Shown one piece after another: positions 41,638 to 50,763 of a stretch of 64,000 nt of DNA. The stretch's first letter is position 1. Every line of letters begins with the position of its first letter. Position numbers and translations under genes: made by a program. The stretch spans positions 23,839-87,838 of the forward strand of contig NZ_JANAVJ010000018.1 of assembly GCF_024213375.1 (NCBI RefSeq), read 5' to 3'. Source of the DNA: Paenibacillus sp. MZ04-78.2 (GTDB lineage: Bacteria; Bacillota; Bacilli; Paenibacillales; NBRC-103111). A model generated the notes under the pieces. That model had not been told where the DNA came from and did not search any database. It worked only from the letters and a program-made list of their open reading frames with translations.

Positions 41638-42708
41638 TCAGACTTTCTCCTCCATTATTCTAACTATCGTTTCAGCTCTTTTTTTCCAAGTATTTTGTTG
41701 TAAAAAATCTGTTATTTCTTTTTCAGCGGTTTTATTGACTGGATTTATTATTAAATCTAGTATTATTTGATGCAACTCATCGTAACTGCTGTATAAATAA
41801 ACATATTTCTCAAACTTAATTGTTTCTGGATATTTTACTATGATACAAGGTTTATTAAAAAACAAATACTCATAGACTTTAACTGGATCTACCGAAAGAA
41901 CTAACTCATTCACTTTAAATGGCATAATAAATGCATCAGCATTTTGGACACAATTAAATAAATCACTATGATTAACCGGGCCCAGGAACTTCAATCGTGG
42001 ATGAAAAGGCATAGCAGTCTCACAAGGACCTACGAGAGTAAAAATAACGTCACTTTGGGAATTTAATATTTTTAACAATATTTCAAAATCGAACCATCCA
42101 GCAATAGTACCAAAATAAAAAATATTGAAATACTCCTTACTAGGTTTGAATTGTTTTAATAATTGAGTCTCAATTATTCCTATACCATTATTAACCACAT
42201 ATAGGTTTTTTATTACTCCTCTCTTATTTAATTTTTCCCCCAAAGTTTTTGATGATACAAAGACGAAATCACTTCGATTAATTAATTTTTCCTCTAGATC
42301 CCCCATATATTTACTTGTTTTGGAACTTTGGGGGAAAGCTAACATGTCATCCATGCAATCATATATTACTTTAGTAGATTTAGGTACTTTATCTAGATTA
42401 ACAAACTGTAAAATTAAAGGCGAGGTAATCCAAAGTGTGTCGTACTCGGATGAATATAATCTTTTATTTTTAAAGTAATTAAATACGATCTCTAGTAAAT
42501 GTATGATCTTAAATCTAGATGAAAAAGGAAATTTGTAAATAACAAAAGAAGGATTGAACCCTTTATTTTGAGTTAATCCTTTATTTTTAAAATTTTTAAT
42601 ATAAAACAAGTTAAGATTATAATACCGTTGTAGTTCCTCAGCTAAAAAATGAGGTCTTTGCTTTATCCAACCCCAGTCGATATGCATAAAATAAGCTATT
42701 TTTCTCAC
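41638..42708 (-). CDS. GT4-like glycosyltransferase
   Basis: A 356-residue GT-B-type enzyme: KQRPHFLAEELQRYYNLNLF, STKVIYDCMDDMLAFPQSS, VFVSSKTLGEKL, NNGIGIIETQLL, FYFGTIAGWFDFEILLKILN and SVDPVKVYEYLFFNKP. The donor-side half strongly resembles the C-terminal glycosyltransferase part of the large fusion at 48268, and both share a WFD(F/Y)E segment and P(V/I)K(V/L)(Y/F)EY. Sugar unknown. Strongly AT-rich. Start ATG at 42708; the IS110 element separates it from rfbA. Confidence 0.87.
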   Translation of the reverse strand: MRKIAYFMHIDWGWIKQRPHFLAEELQRYYNLNLFYIKNFKNKGLTQNKGFNPSFVIYKFPFSSRFKIIHLLEIVFNYFKNKRLYSSEYDTLWITSPLILQFVNLDKVPKSTKVIYDCMDDMLAFPQSSKTSKYMGDLEEKLINRSDFVFVSSKTLGEKLNKRGVIKNLYVVNNGIGIIETQLLKQFKPSKEYFNIFYFGTIAGWFDFEILLKILNSQSDVIFTLVGPCETAMPFHPRLKFLGPVNHSDLFNCVQNADAFIMPFKVNELVLSVDPVKVYEYLFFNKPCIIVKYPETIKFEKYVYLYSSYDELHQIILDLIINPVNKTAEKEITDFLQQNTWKKRAETIVRIMEEKV

Positions 42709-43008
42709 AATAATCCACTCCCGTAGAGATTATTGCAACTCATTCAATGTTGCAAAATATATCTGTCGACAAAACCTAGTTAAAAGACAAGATTATAGAC
42801 CTATTTCTATAATGATTGAAATATAGGGAGGGCATTGATCCTGTATTCACCATTCCTAATCCCCAGATTAAAGGGAACTTCCTACTGTCTCGATATTCCT
42901 CCATTTACCGATCTTCAATATTAAAATATTATTTTACGACGGTGCTTGAACTTTCTTGATCGTAACTAGGTCATCGTATATACTTTGCTTTCGTACAGTA
43001 AATCCTAA
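42709..43008. other. 300-base intergenic stretch without a gene
   Basis: No coding signal on either strand. Two short inverted repeats are visible: TTGCAAC/GTTGCAA (42733-42739 with 42749-42755) just upstream of the glycosyltransferase start, and CCTATTTC with an imperfect partner GAAATATAGG (42800-42807 with 42818-42827). They could be a terminator and leader, or the edges of an old insertion. Confidence 0.4.
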
Positions 43009-44430
43009 TTAAACTTTACAATAATTGAGTTTAAAAACATTCGCTAGTTTTTGATATAACCACAGTATACTAATGAATACAGTGGAATCAAATATAACAT
43101 TAAATAAGAATAGATGCTTTTCTAATTCATTTGTACCGTCCCCAATAATACTAACAACAATTTGAACAATAGACATAATCCCTAATATTGCAATGCCCTC
43201 TAATTTTATTTTTTGTGAACTCTCCTTACTTTTGTAATATTTGAAAAGCAGCACACAAAAATACATAGTAAAATATAGATATATAAACCAAGGCAATTTC
43301 CCTAAAACATTTTTCTTAAAACTACTCCACAAATCATTAAAATGGCTTTTCCCTTTAGGCATATTTTCTTTTTTCTCAAAATTGCCCAAGTAATCCGGAC
43401 GTAAACCATATAGTTGATCTGTGTTATTATTTACGACCTTAAACAATCTAGATGGATCATTAGCATACAAAAAAGCAATCTGTGGTACCGAAGTTTTTTC
43501 CAACTGTTTGAAAAATTCCTCCTCAAGTTCCATTGGTTTATTTTTAGAAAACCAAGCTGTATTTTTTAGTAGAGCGTACTTAGGATCCATTCCAAGCTTC
43601 TTTAAATCTTCTTCTGGATGTTCCGAATATTTTATTAATGAGGAAAAAATACTATCATACTTATTTATCTGCATGACAGTCCCTGAAGTGTTGTTATACA
43701 CCAATATAGATATACCCAAAGTAAGAATAGACATCAATAGAAGCAGGAACTGTTTCAACCTCTGACGATAATTCCAAATTAAACGGATAAGATATATTGA
43801 AATTAAAAAACCTAATGGACTGTTTTGGGATTTTGCAGTAATGAACAAGGATGAACTAATAAAGAAAAAGAGAAAGTTCAAATAACTATACTTAGAATCA
43901 TTTATTATTTTCAAAAAAAATAAAATCGTAAAGATAAAAAAAATGAAAGAAGTCGTTTCGCTATAAAATGAATTAAAATAAGAAAAATAGCCGATATCAC
44001 AATAAATCAGAAAAAACAATATCGCCGATATATATTTATACTTAGTATATGATAGCAGGCGAAGCAGTATATAGAAGGACAATAAGAAAAGAATTAAATG
44101 AATAGCTCCTAAGATACGAATATCATAAGTGTCATTAACAAATAGTTTGTTGATCCATACGCTAGCCTTGACAAATAAATTTGTTGATGAAAAATATTTT
44201 TCTGTAGTAATAGGAAGCTGTGGGCTAATGGAAAATGTTCGATTGACATAATTAAAATACATATCTTCAGCATCTTTTGATAGATATTTTAGCTCTGCAT
44301 CTTCCATGATTCTAACAAAATCACCGTTATTAGCAAGTCCAATCACAGGAGCTACTAGTATCTTTAAACCCAATATCGCAGCCACTAAAGAAATAATAAT
44401 AGCATTAAAATAACGTTGAATAATAGCCAA
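43009..44430 (-). CDS. WsfD-like polytopic membrane protein of glycan synthesis
   Basis: A 473-residue protein with about ten membrane helices and a large outer loop between helices seven and eight (KLGMDPKYALLKNTAWFSKN to about DYLGNFEKKENMPK). The start IIQRYFNAIIISLVAAILGL, then APVIGLANNGDFVRIME is like the N-terminus of proteins named glycan biosynthesis hexose transferase WsfD in S-layer glycan clusters of related bacteria, a GT-C-like pattern with an acidic residue in the first loop. The reaction is not known to me. AT-rich. Confidence 0.7.
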   Translation of the reverse strand: MAIIQRYFNAIIISLVAAILGLKILVAPVIGLANNGDFVRIMEDAELKYLSKDAEDMYFNYVNRTFSISPQLPITTEKYFSSTNLFVKASVWINKLFVNDTYDIRILGAIHLILFLLSFYILLRLLSYTKYKYISAILFFLIYCDIGYFSYFNSFYSETTSFIFFIFTILFFLKIINDSKYSYLNFLFFFISSSLFITAKSQNSPLGFLISIYLIRLIWNYRQRLKQFLLLLMSILTLGISILVYNNTSGTVMQINKYDSIFSSLIKYSEHPEEDLKKLGMDPKYALLKNTAWFSKNKPMELEEEFFKQLEKTSVPQIAFLYANDPSRLFKVVNNNTDQLYGLRPDYLGNFEKKENMPKGKSHFNDLWSSFKKNVLGKLPWFIYLYFTMYFCVLLFKYYKSKESSQKIKLEGIAILGIMSIVQIVVSIIGDGTNELEKHLFLFNVIFDSTVFISILWLYQKLANVFKLNYCKV

Positions 44431-44596
44431 TTCGAAAACTCCTTTATTTTCTCAAGTTTCTTCAGTTCTCATTCTCCATGATCTGTAACCCGTATCCAGT
44501 CAGGCACTATTACTTTTCATAGAAAAAACGGCTTCGCTCTACTGAGTGAATAGAAACGAATCATAGTTTCATTACCCTTCCGCCTTTAAGAGAATC

Positions 44597-44651
44597 TCAG
44601 AGTTTGAAACAACCCTCAGGGAGAACACATGATCTCTGTTTCAAACTCTGA
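44597..44651. repeat. Perfect 15-bp inverted repeat with 25-base spacer
   Basis: TCAGAGTTTGAAACA (44597-44611) and TGTTTCAAACTCTGA (44637-44651). It lies at the 3' border of the decayed ISL3 transposase and could be a terminator or an old element end. Confidence 0.7.
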
Positions 44652-44699
44652 AGCATGGTATCAAGGCAGTTTGTACTTAACGGGCTTTGAACATTGGAA

Positions 44700-45620
44700 G
44701 TTGGCTTATTGACGGCCATTAGACCATGGCGATCAGATTTCTACATTGCGGTAACCTCTACCCGTCGTTTGGCTGCTTGCGCCAGACCATTGATGCCTTC
44801 GAGCAATCATTATTCATCTTGCTCTGAAACCATCGTAAAATGCCTTACTCATGCAGTTTGATCGTCTTGGCCAACCTGATGATGGGCGCAAACTTTGAGT
44901 GGATAGTCCATCTAATCCATTCCATCCCCCAGGATATGCGGGATGCTACAGAAATCCTGTAAGGCCAGCTTTAGACGATAGCCCGCGCTATCCGTAGGTT
45001 GCTGTCCTTCAGAAGCCGTAATGTCATTCTGATCGACTTTGAGATTTGCCTCGTTATTTAGCCAGATATATTTCCGGCGTCTGCTCTTACTCTTGAATCC
45101 GTACCACGATGGCTTCTCCCCGGCTTCTTCACATGAAATTTGTCAAATACGTTCTCGGCATCAGAGAAATACTCCTCGCTACCTCAGATAAAGAAAGGTT
45201 CCATGTCATAACATACTACTTCAAACTGCATGAGGCAGATCCTTTGGTAGACTATGTGGTGCGAATTGAAGCGCTCCAGAGTATCCGTGCCTTTGCTTCT
45301 ACTGCAAACAGCACCGCTTCATCTTGGATATATCGAGTTCGTCATCGCCTTGTCGACGTAGTGATAGAAGATGCTGCGCCACATCCGCGTTTCATGCTGA
45401 ACTCACGGGCTGCAGCGTTGACGGGCATTTCGGCCATCAACCGTATCGCCCCTATGTTTCAAAGAGCAAGATGAGATGCGATAGCGCTCTTGCCCATTTC
45501 ACCGCAGCTTGTGTTGTTTTATTACAGGTTCTACCCTTTACCCGTGGCAGTTTGGCATCCATCATGTTATCACGCCGTAAAGTCAACCACTCATCCTTTT
45601 TTAGCGGCTTTACGATTCTA
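44700..45620 (-). pseudogene. Decayed ISL3-family transposase
   Basis: Conserved ISL3 pieces appear in different minus-strand frames, in the right order: MPVNAAAREFSMKRG and YHYVDKAM (about 45330-45410), KGTDTLERF and EVVCYDMEPFF (about 45200-45290), NVFDKFHVKKP (about 45120-45150), then IRLAKTIKLHE, LRWFQSKMNN, and RNLIAMV at about 44740-44890. Many frame changes and stops lie between them, so no product is possible. No gene is seen in the remaining 44431-44700 or 45620-45953. Confidence 0.8.
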
Positions 45621-45953
45621 TCTTCTGATTTTTAAATTCAGTACACTCGCAAGTCAATTCTTCTCTCAGTCACCATGAAATGTCAGACAAACGGCAACTC
45701 CTACATGTGGACAAACTTTTATATATCGTCACGATTCAGCGCTATCACCACTATGTTGGAGCATTGAAACGGGATATGGTTATCTCAAGGAACCGCCGGG
45801 TTCTGGTCATTATTAGCTGCTTACAAGCGGTCTTGGGCAAGGCTGTCCTTTTAATTACGTGTCGAACTTAGTAGTAGCTATGTAACTTATTTATCTCCCT
45901 CACGTGTTTCAACTTATCGGAGCTATACATGATTCAGCAAAACTAAGTAAGAA

Positions 45954-46904
45954 TTAATCTCTGTAACGTAATAAAAAAAACAAACCAATAAATACACCTA
46001 ACCATAAAGTAACCAATCGGGCTATTAATGTTAAAGAGATAGCAGTTGATTTATCGATTTGAAAATAAAGAAATAATCCTGTCATACTTACTTCCGTTGC
46101 TCCAAGTCCCCCAGGCAACATTGATATGGCACCCGTAAGTGTTCCTAGTGAAAAAATAAATAAATTATGAAGTAATGATAAAGACAAACCTAGAGTATTT
46201 GTTATAATATATAAGCTAAGAGCTTCCAAAAACCAAGAACAGCTACTAAGGAATATTATATATAAGAGTGTTTTCCAACCTAAAAGACCGAATATTGTAG
46301 TATATAGTTGTTCAATTTGTACTCTTCGTTTTTTCAAGAAAGACAATTTACAAATATAATCTATTATTCTCAATGACAGTTTTTTTGACTGAAGGACAGC
46401 AGTAATGAGTAACATGAAAAAAAGTGCTAAAAAAAACAATATATAACCATATGAAAATACGAAGATTGATAAACCAATTATGATTAATATTCCAAAAAAA
46501 TCCGAAAACCATTCCATAATAATAGCTGGGGAGGAATAAGAAATATCAATTTTGTATCTTTTCTTTAAAATATAGGCTTTAAATAACTCCCCTACTTTAC
46601 CTGGTGTGATAGACAATGCTCGGCCAGCAAAAAAAATTGAGAAGCTTTCCGAAAAACTTATCTTTATATTTATTGCATTAATAAGATAGTTCCATTTAAT
46701 AAAACGTATTATATAACTACAACACACTATTACTAAAGCTAAGATCAGTGATTTTGTATCAATTTGTAATATAGTATTAAATATCACATTAACATCACCA
46801 AAAAAAGCAAAAACAATAAAAACCACTACTCCGATAATAATTCCCAAAACTATTTTGGATTCGATTTTTTTCTCTTTCTGTTCCACATTTTCACACCTAA
46901 CCAA
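45954..46904 (-). CDS. Flippase-like membrane protein (lysylphosphatidylglycerol synthase TM / UPF0104 type)
   Basis: A 316-residue protein with about eight membrane helices. Family marks are YIIRFIKWNYLINAINIK, FFAGRALSITPGKVGELFKA with YILKKRYKI, and SMLPGGLGATEVSMTGLF. The family includes the membrane half of MprF and putative lipid-linked-sugar flippases. It overlaps the end of the DUF212 gene by eight bases, and together with the UbiA gene forms a set probably making and moving a polyprenyl-linked sugar. Start ATG is uncertain; the stretch ENVEQKEKKIESK before the first helix is cytosolic. Confidence 0.82.
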   Translation of the reverse strand: MVRCENVEQKEKKIESKIVLGIIIGVVVFIVFAFFGDVNVIFNTILQIDTKSLILALVIVCCSYIIRFIKWNYLINAINIKISFSESFSIFFAGRALSITPGKVGELFKAYILKKRYKIDISYSSPAIIMEWFSDFFGILIIIGLSIFVFSYGYILFFLALFFMLLITAVLQSKKLSLRIIDYICKLSFLKKRRVQIEQLYTTIFGLLGWKTLLYIIFLSSCSWFLEALSLYIITNTLGLSLSLLHNLFIFSLGTLTGAISMLPGGLGATEVSMTGLFLYFQIDKSTAISLTLIARLVTLWLGVFIGLFFLLRYRD

Positions 46905-47313
46905 ATGTTATATAAAATAATATCGCTATTATCAATCCTAATAGTAAGCCTCCTAAAATTTCAATTTTGGTATGCCCCATTCTTTCTCTCAATTTATCTT
47001 TTTTAACCAATTCAAGATGCACAGCTAGATTGTTTAAAAACTGAGAATGTTTCCCAACCTGTATTCTAAGACCTGATGCATCGAACATAATAATAAGCAA
47101 TACCGCTAAACCTAACCCAAATATCGGGCTGTTTACTCCTTCATTTATTGCAATAAGTATTGTTGGGGTTGCTATAACTGTAGTATGTGTACTTGGGAAT
47201 CCTCCATTACCGATTAATTTGCCGGCCTCGTTTTTAAATCTAATGTAATTGATCATGAATTTTATTGTACCCGAACAAACCCAAGCTACCAATGGAGCTA
47301 AATAATAAGGCAT
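46897..47313 (-). CDS. DUF212/divergent PAP2-family membrane phosphatase
   Basis: A 138-residue membrane protein like B. subtilis YuiD. Signature GNGGFPSTHTTVIATPTILI followed by IIMFDASGLRIQVGKHSQFL. Members are related to PAP2 phosphatases. Directly after a UbiA-type phosphoribosyltransferase gene, it could remove the 5-phosphate from a polyprenyl-phosphoribose, as the PAP2 protein next to the mycobacterial DPPR synthase is thought to do. That step is inferred from context. Confidence 0.85.
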   Translation of the reverse strand: MPYYLAPLVAWVCSGTIKFMINYIRFKNEAGKLIGNGGFPSTHTTVIATPTILIAINEGVNSPIFGLGLAVLLIIMFDASGLRIQVGKHSQFLNNLAVHLELVKKDKLRERMGHTKIEILGGLLLGLIIAILFYITFG

Positions 47314-47331
47314 TGTTAACCCACTTTCAAT

Positions 47332-48243
47332 TTAATCAAAATAATTCAAAATTATGAATACCAGCAACGCATACAAAATTACAGTGACCAGTACATGCTT
47401 GTCTTCTAATAAAACCTTTTCCGGACTTCCACCTTTCTCTTCCATATGAATAAGGTAAATATATCTAAAAATACCGTATATAACAAAAGGAATAGTCAAC
47501 ATTAAATATATTGTGTGCCCAGATGTAAATGTGAATAAGGAATATGAAATAATAGCCCCAGTAATAACTATACTATTCAATTGATCAACAAAACTAATTG
47601 AATAACTTTCGAGTACCTTTCTATGCGCACTTTTGTTTCTTTGTAAGAGACTTAGTTCATGTCTTCGCTTACTTAGGGCTAAAAACAATGCAAGTAACAT
47701 AGTACAAATAATAAACCAAGGGGTAAAAGGCACATTAATTATTAGACCACCCCCAATGGCCCGAAAAACAAATCCAGATGCAATGATCATTACATCTACA
47801 ATAACTACATGTTTCAATTTAAAAGAGTACGCTACATTTAATACAAAATATAAACTAAGGATTACACCAAACATTATATTTTGATTAAAAGCAAAAGCTA
47901 AAGAAAAAAGCAATAGTATAGCCCCAACGCAAATGGCAATGTATGGATTAAGTGCACCAGATGCCATCGGTCTATATTTTTTTTCTGGATGATTACGATC
48001 TGCTTCACGATCAACAAAATCATTTAAAATATAGACACAACCTGATACGAAGCAAAAAAGAAAGAAACCAATTAGAGATTGAAGAATCATATGAAAATTA
48101 GTCACTTTAAAAGAAAATAGGGGAGCTGCAAATACTAAAATATTTTTTGTCCACTGTTTTGGACGTAATTGTAAAAATAATAGCGCTAAAGTATTGGATG
48201 ATGTCCCAAGCTTTTCTTTACTTGTAGTTGATAAATTAGTCAA
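47332..48243 (-). CDS. UbiA-family prenyltransferase, polyprenyl-phosphate phosphoribosyltransferase type
   Basis: A 303-residue membrane enzyme with about nine helices. The first catalytic loop reads YILNDFVDREADRNHPEKKY followed by RPMASGAL, and the start has LRPKQWTKNILVFAAPLFSF, both characteristic of decaprenyl-phosphate phosphoribosyltransferase rather than quinone UbiA. The second loop is present near LALSKRRHEL. It likely transfers 5-phosphoribose from PRPP to a polyprenyl phosphate, giving a ribofuranose (or arabinose) lipid donor. No DprE1/DprE2 epimerase is seen in the window. Confidence 0.85.
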   Translation of the reverse strand: MTNLSTTSKEKLGTSSNTLALLFLQLRPKQWTKNILVFAAPLFSFKVTNFHMILQSLIGFFLFCFVSGCVYILNDFVDREADRNHPEKKYRPMASGALNPYIAICVGAILLLFSLAFAFNQNIMFGVILSLYFVLNVAYSFKLKHVVIVDVMIIASGFVFRAIGGGLIINVPFTPWFIICTMLLALFLALSKRRHELSLLQRNKSAHRKVLESYSISFVDQLNSIVITGAIISYSLFTFTSGHTIYLMLTIPFVIYGIFRYIYLIHMEEKGGSPEKVLLEDKHVLVTVILYALLVFIILNYFD

Positions 48244-48267
48244 AATAGTAATTCCTCCGTAGTAAGC

Positions 48268-50763
48268 TTATGTTAATTTAATGTTTTCGTTAATTAAATT
48301 AGCAACAACTTTTGCTTTCGCTGCCCATGTATTAGCTAATGCTTCGCTTGTTATTATTTCTTGATATTCAGGATCATTCCTTAGAATCAATGCCTTGTCA
48401 ATCTGTTCAACAAACGAATTATGATCATGCCCAATTAAAACAGATTGGTATTTTCTGCATTCAGGAAGATTCGTAGTAACAATAGGATGTCCCATTGCCA
48501 TATATTCAAATAATTTAATAGGGGAAGTCGCTTCAGTGATCTCATTTATTCTAAACGGGATAGTTGATACAGAAAAACAACTCGAATAAAAGGGCAATAC
48601 TTTATAATCAATAGGACCAATAATAGTCACATTTTCTAAGCTGCTTAACGAATAATTATCTAACGAGCCATCATAATTCCACCCTATTAATAATATTTCA
48701 TAATCCGGACGTTCTCTCGCTAATTTCTCCACAAGCTCATAATCAAACCACTTTGCAAGAGCACCGAAATAACCAATGATAGGCTTCCCTTTTTGGATAA
48801 TCCCATTAATTTCTGGCGGCAACGCCTCATTTGTTAAATCCCTTCTGAAATGATTAAAGTCAACACCGTTAGTTACCATTTGAAAATTTTCAGTTCTATA
48901 TTGCATTACTTCATTTTGAAGTTTATCAGCAGTTGATACAACAATACATTTTTCATTTTGTAGTACTTTAATATGCCTTTCAATCACATTATTTTTTGAG
49001 GTACAAAGATCTTCATGAAGTGCATCCAGATATTCATACAAAATTTTGTAACCTTCATCGAGCTTTTTACTCACAAATTCCGCAGTAATATTACTGTCTT
49101 GTGCATATAAATGGAATATTACTGGACCCTTTAGTTTTTTTAATAGCAATTCATACTGATCCGTTAAGTAAAGATTATTGTAACCTTCCACGTTACAAAA
49201 TCCTTTTACATCATCGTAATGATTAATTGTACAATAAAAATATAGAAAATCATTATCAGATAAATTTATAGCCATGTGCTGAGGTCTTTGAAACAATGGG
49301 ATGTTCCAATCCAATAAAGGGGGAAATACAATAACCGGTTTATTTTTGTTCTCTTTAATTATCAAACTTAACTTATATTCATATTCTGAAGAATATTTAG
49401 TATTAATATATATTTTCTTGAATTTTTTGCCTATTTTTTTAATTGTAGTTTTTAAACCATTATTTTTGAGCGATTTCACTATTTTAAAAATAAAAAAATT
49501 ATCTCTAATACGATAGTATACTTTGGCTATTTTCCAAAAGTGAGATAAATATATATTATTTAATTCATTCTCTTTTGAAGAAATAACATTGTTCAAAAGT
49601 GCATTCTCATATATGTTATGATTCAAATCTTCGGTAGTCTTAATTAGCTTTTTAGAGCTTTCATCTAGATTTCGAGATTGCTCTTCTAGAATATCCTTGT
49701 ATTTTTCGAGTTCAGCTTCTACATTTAATTTAATTTCCAACTGTTTTTTTAGGTTACTGAATTCTGCACTTATTTTTTCAGCATTTTCTTGAAGTTCTTT
49801 AACTGTAAAATCTTTTTGATTTAATTCATCTTTTAAATGTTGCAATTCTAGATCTTGATGTTTTACTTGTTCTGTTAATAAGGTAATATAATTATTTTTT
49901 TTGTCTTCTTGGGATTTTATTCCATTATACTTAGCAGTGAAATCAAAATTACTCGTCATATTTTCTGTTTTCTTCTTATAACTCTGCTTAGAATCAATTT
50001 TTTCAATAATAGAATCTAAATTCGAGCTATCAGGCACTGCAACATAAGCTGTTAAATAAGCGTTATCTTTTGGCAGTAACTTATTATCTATTAACTCATA
50101 AAAAAAATTGTTTACATCCGACGAATAAACAGTCTCGAGATGACTTTTAGTGAATCCCCAACCTAAATATGCTTGTTTTAAAAGCTTAAACCCTGCTTTC
50201 TCAAGAAAATATTCATAGTCATCTCTTAGATATTCAGTACCATATATCCAATTACCTTCTCTCATTAGTTTATAACGAAACATCAAATAAGGAACTGAAT
50301 GAGGATTAGGAACTAAAAATATAAAGTACTTACTAGTTTTTTTTCTAATTGAAATTAACGTCGAAAGAAGTGTTTCGTCATCAAAATGTTCCATCACCCC
50401 ACTATTCCATAAAACATCATACACTCCACCAAGATCTTCCAGATTGGTTATGTCGCCTTTTAAAAATTCGCCTAGAAAGTTATGAGATTGAAAAAATAGC
50501 TTTGATTTTTCTAAAGCTTTTTCGCTAAAATCCAACAACGAGACTTTAAAACCTCTACTATTAAATAAACCAGACAAGTGTCCACTACCAGACCCCAATT
50601 CCAACAAAGATTTACTTTCATCAATCCCAATCGCTCGATACAAATTTATAATCTCATCGACTAACATACTTTCATAATGAGAAATCTCTAGTGTATAGTT
50701 ATTAGCAACAATATCCCAAGTATCAGGAGTTGGCTTGCTGGAAAGTCCAAACGTATTATCCAT
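48268..50763 (-). CDS. Methyltransferase / coiled-coil / glycosyltransferase fusion
   Basis: An 831-residue, AT-rich gene with no internal frame change. Residues 1-240 are a SAM-dependent methyltransferase (LLELGSGSGHLSGLF at 53, DVLWNSGVMEHFDDETL). Residues about 290-410 are a long coiled coil (EQVKHQDLELQHLKDELNQK and on). Residues about 470-831 are a GT-B glycosyltransferase (FQRPQHMAINLSDNDFLYFY, IIGYFGALAKWFDYELVEKL, SPIKLFEYMAMGHPIV). The start codon directly follows the stop of the ABC ATPase gene (TAAATG). The arrangement is like WsaE, the methyl-rhamnosyl transferase of S-layer glycans, and WbdD-type chain terminators; I infer a capping and length-control role. Confidence 0.85.
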   Translation of the reverse strand: MDNTFGLSSKPTPDTWDIVANNYTLEISHYESMLVDEIINLYRAIGIDESKSLLELGSGSGHLSGLFNSRGFKVSLLDFSEKALEKSKLFFQSHNFLGEFLKGDITNLEDLGGVYDVLWNSGVMEHFDDETLLSTLISIRKKTSKYFIFLVPNPHSVPYLMFRYKLMREGNWIYGTEYLRDDYEYFLEKAGFKLLKQAYLGWGFTKSHLETVYSSDVNNFFYELIDNKLLPKDNAYLTAYVAVPDSSNLDSIIEKIDSKQSYKKKTENMTSNFDFTAKYNGIKSQEDKKNNYITLLTEQVKHQDLELQHLKDELNQKDFTVKELQENAEKISAEFSNLKKQLEIKLNVEAELEKYKDILEEQSRNLDESSKKLIKTTEDLNHNIYENALLNNVISSKENELNNIYLSHFWKIAKVYYRIRDNFFIFKIVKSLKNNGLKTTIKKIGKKFKKIYINTKYSSEYEYKLSLIIKENKNKPVIVFPPLLDWNIPLFQRPQHMAINLSDNDFLYFYCTINHYDDVKGFCNVEGYNNLYLTDQYELLLKKLKGPVIFHLYAQDSNITAEFVSKKLDEGYKILYEYLDALHEDLCTSKNNVIERHIKVLQNEKCIVVSTADKLQNEVMQYRTENFQMVTNGVDFNHFRRDLTNEALPPEINGIIQKGKPIIGYFGALAKWFDYELVEKLARERPDYEILLIGWNYDGSLDNYSLSSLENVTIIGPIDYKVLPFYSSCFSVSTIPFRINEITEATSPIKLFEYMAMGHPIVTTNLPECRKYQSVLIGHDHNSFVEQIDKALILRNDPEYQEIITSEALANTWAAKAKVVANLINENIKLT

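Noticed and set aside
45109..45474. A 121-residue plus-strand frame in the ISL3 region
   Set aside because: The same bases on the minus strand carry ISL3 transposase motifs; the plus frame has no motif or ribosome site.
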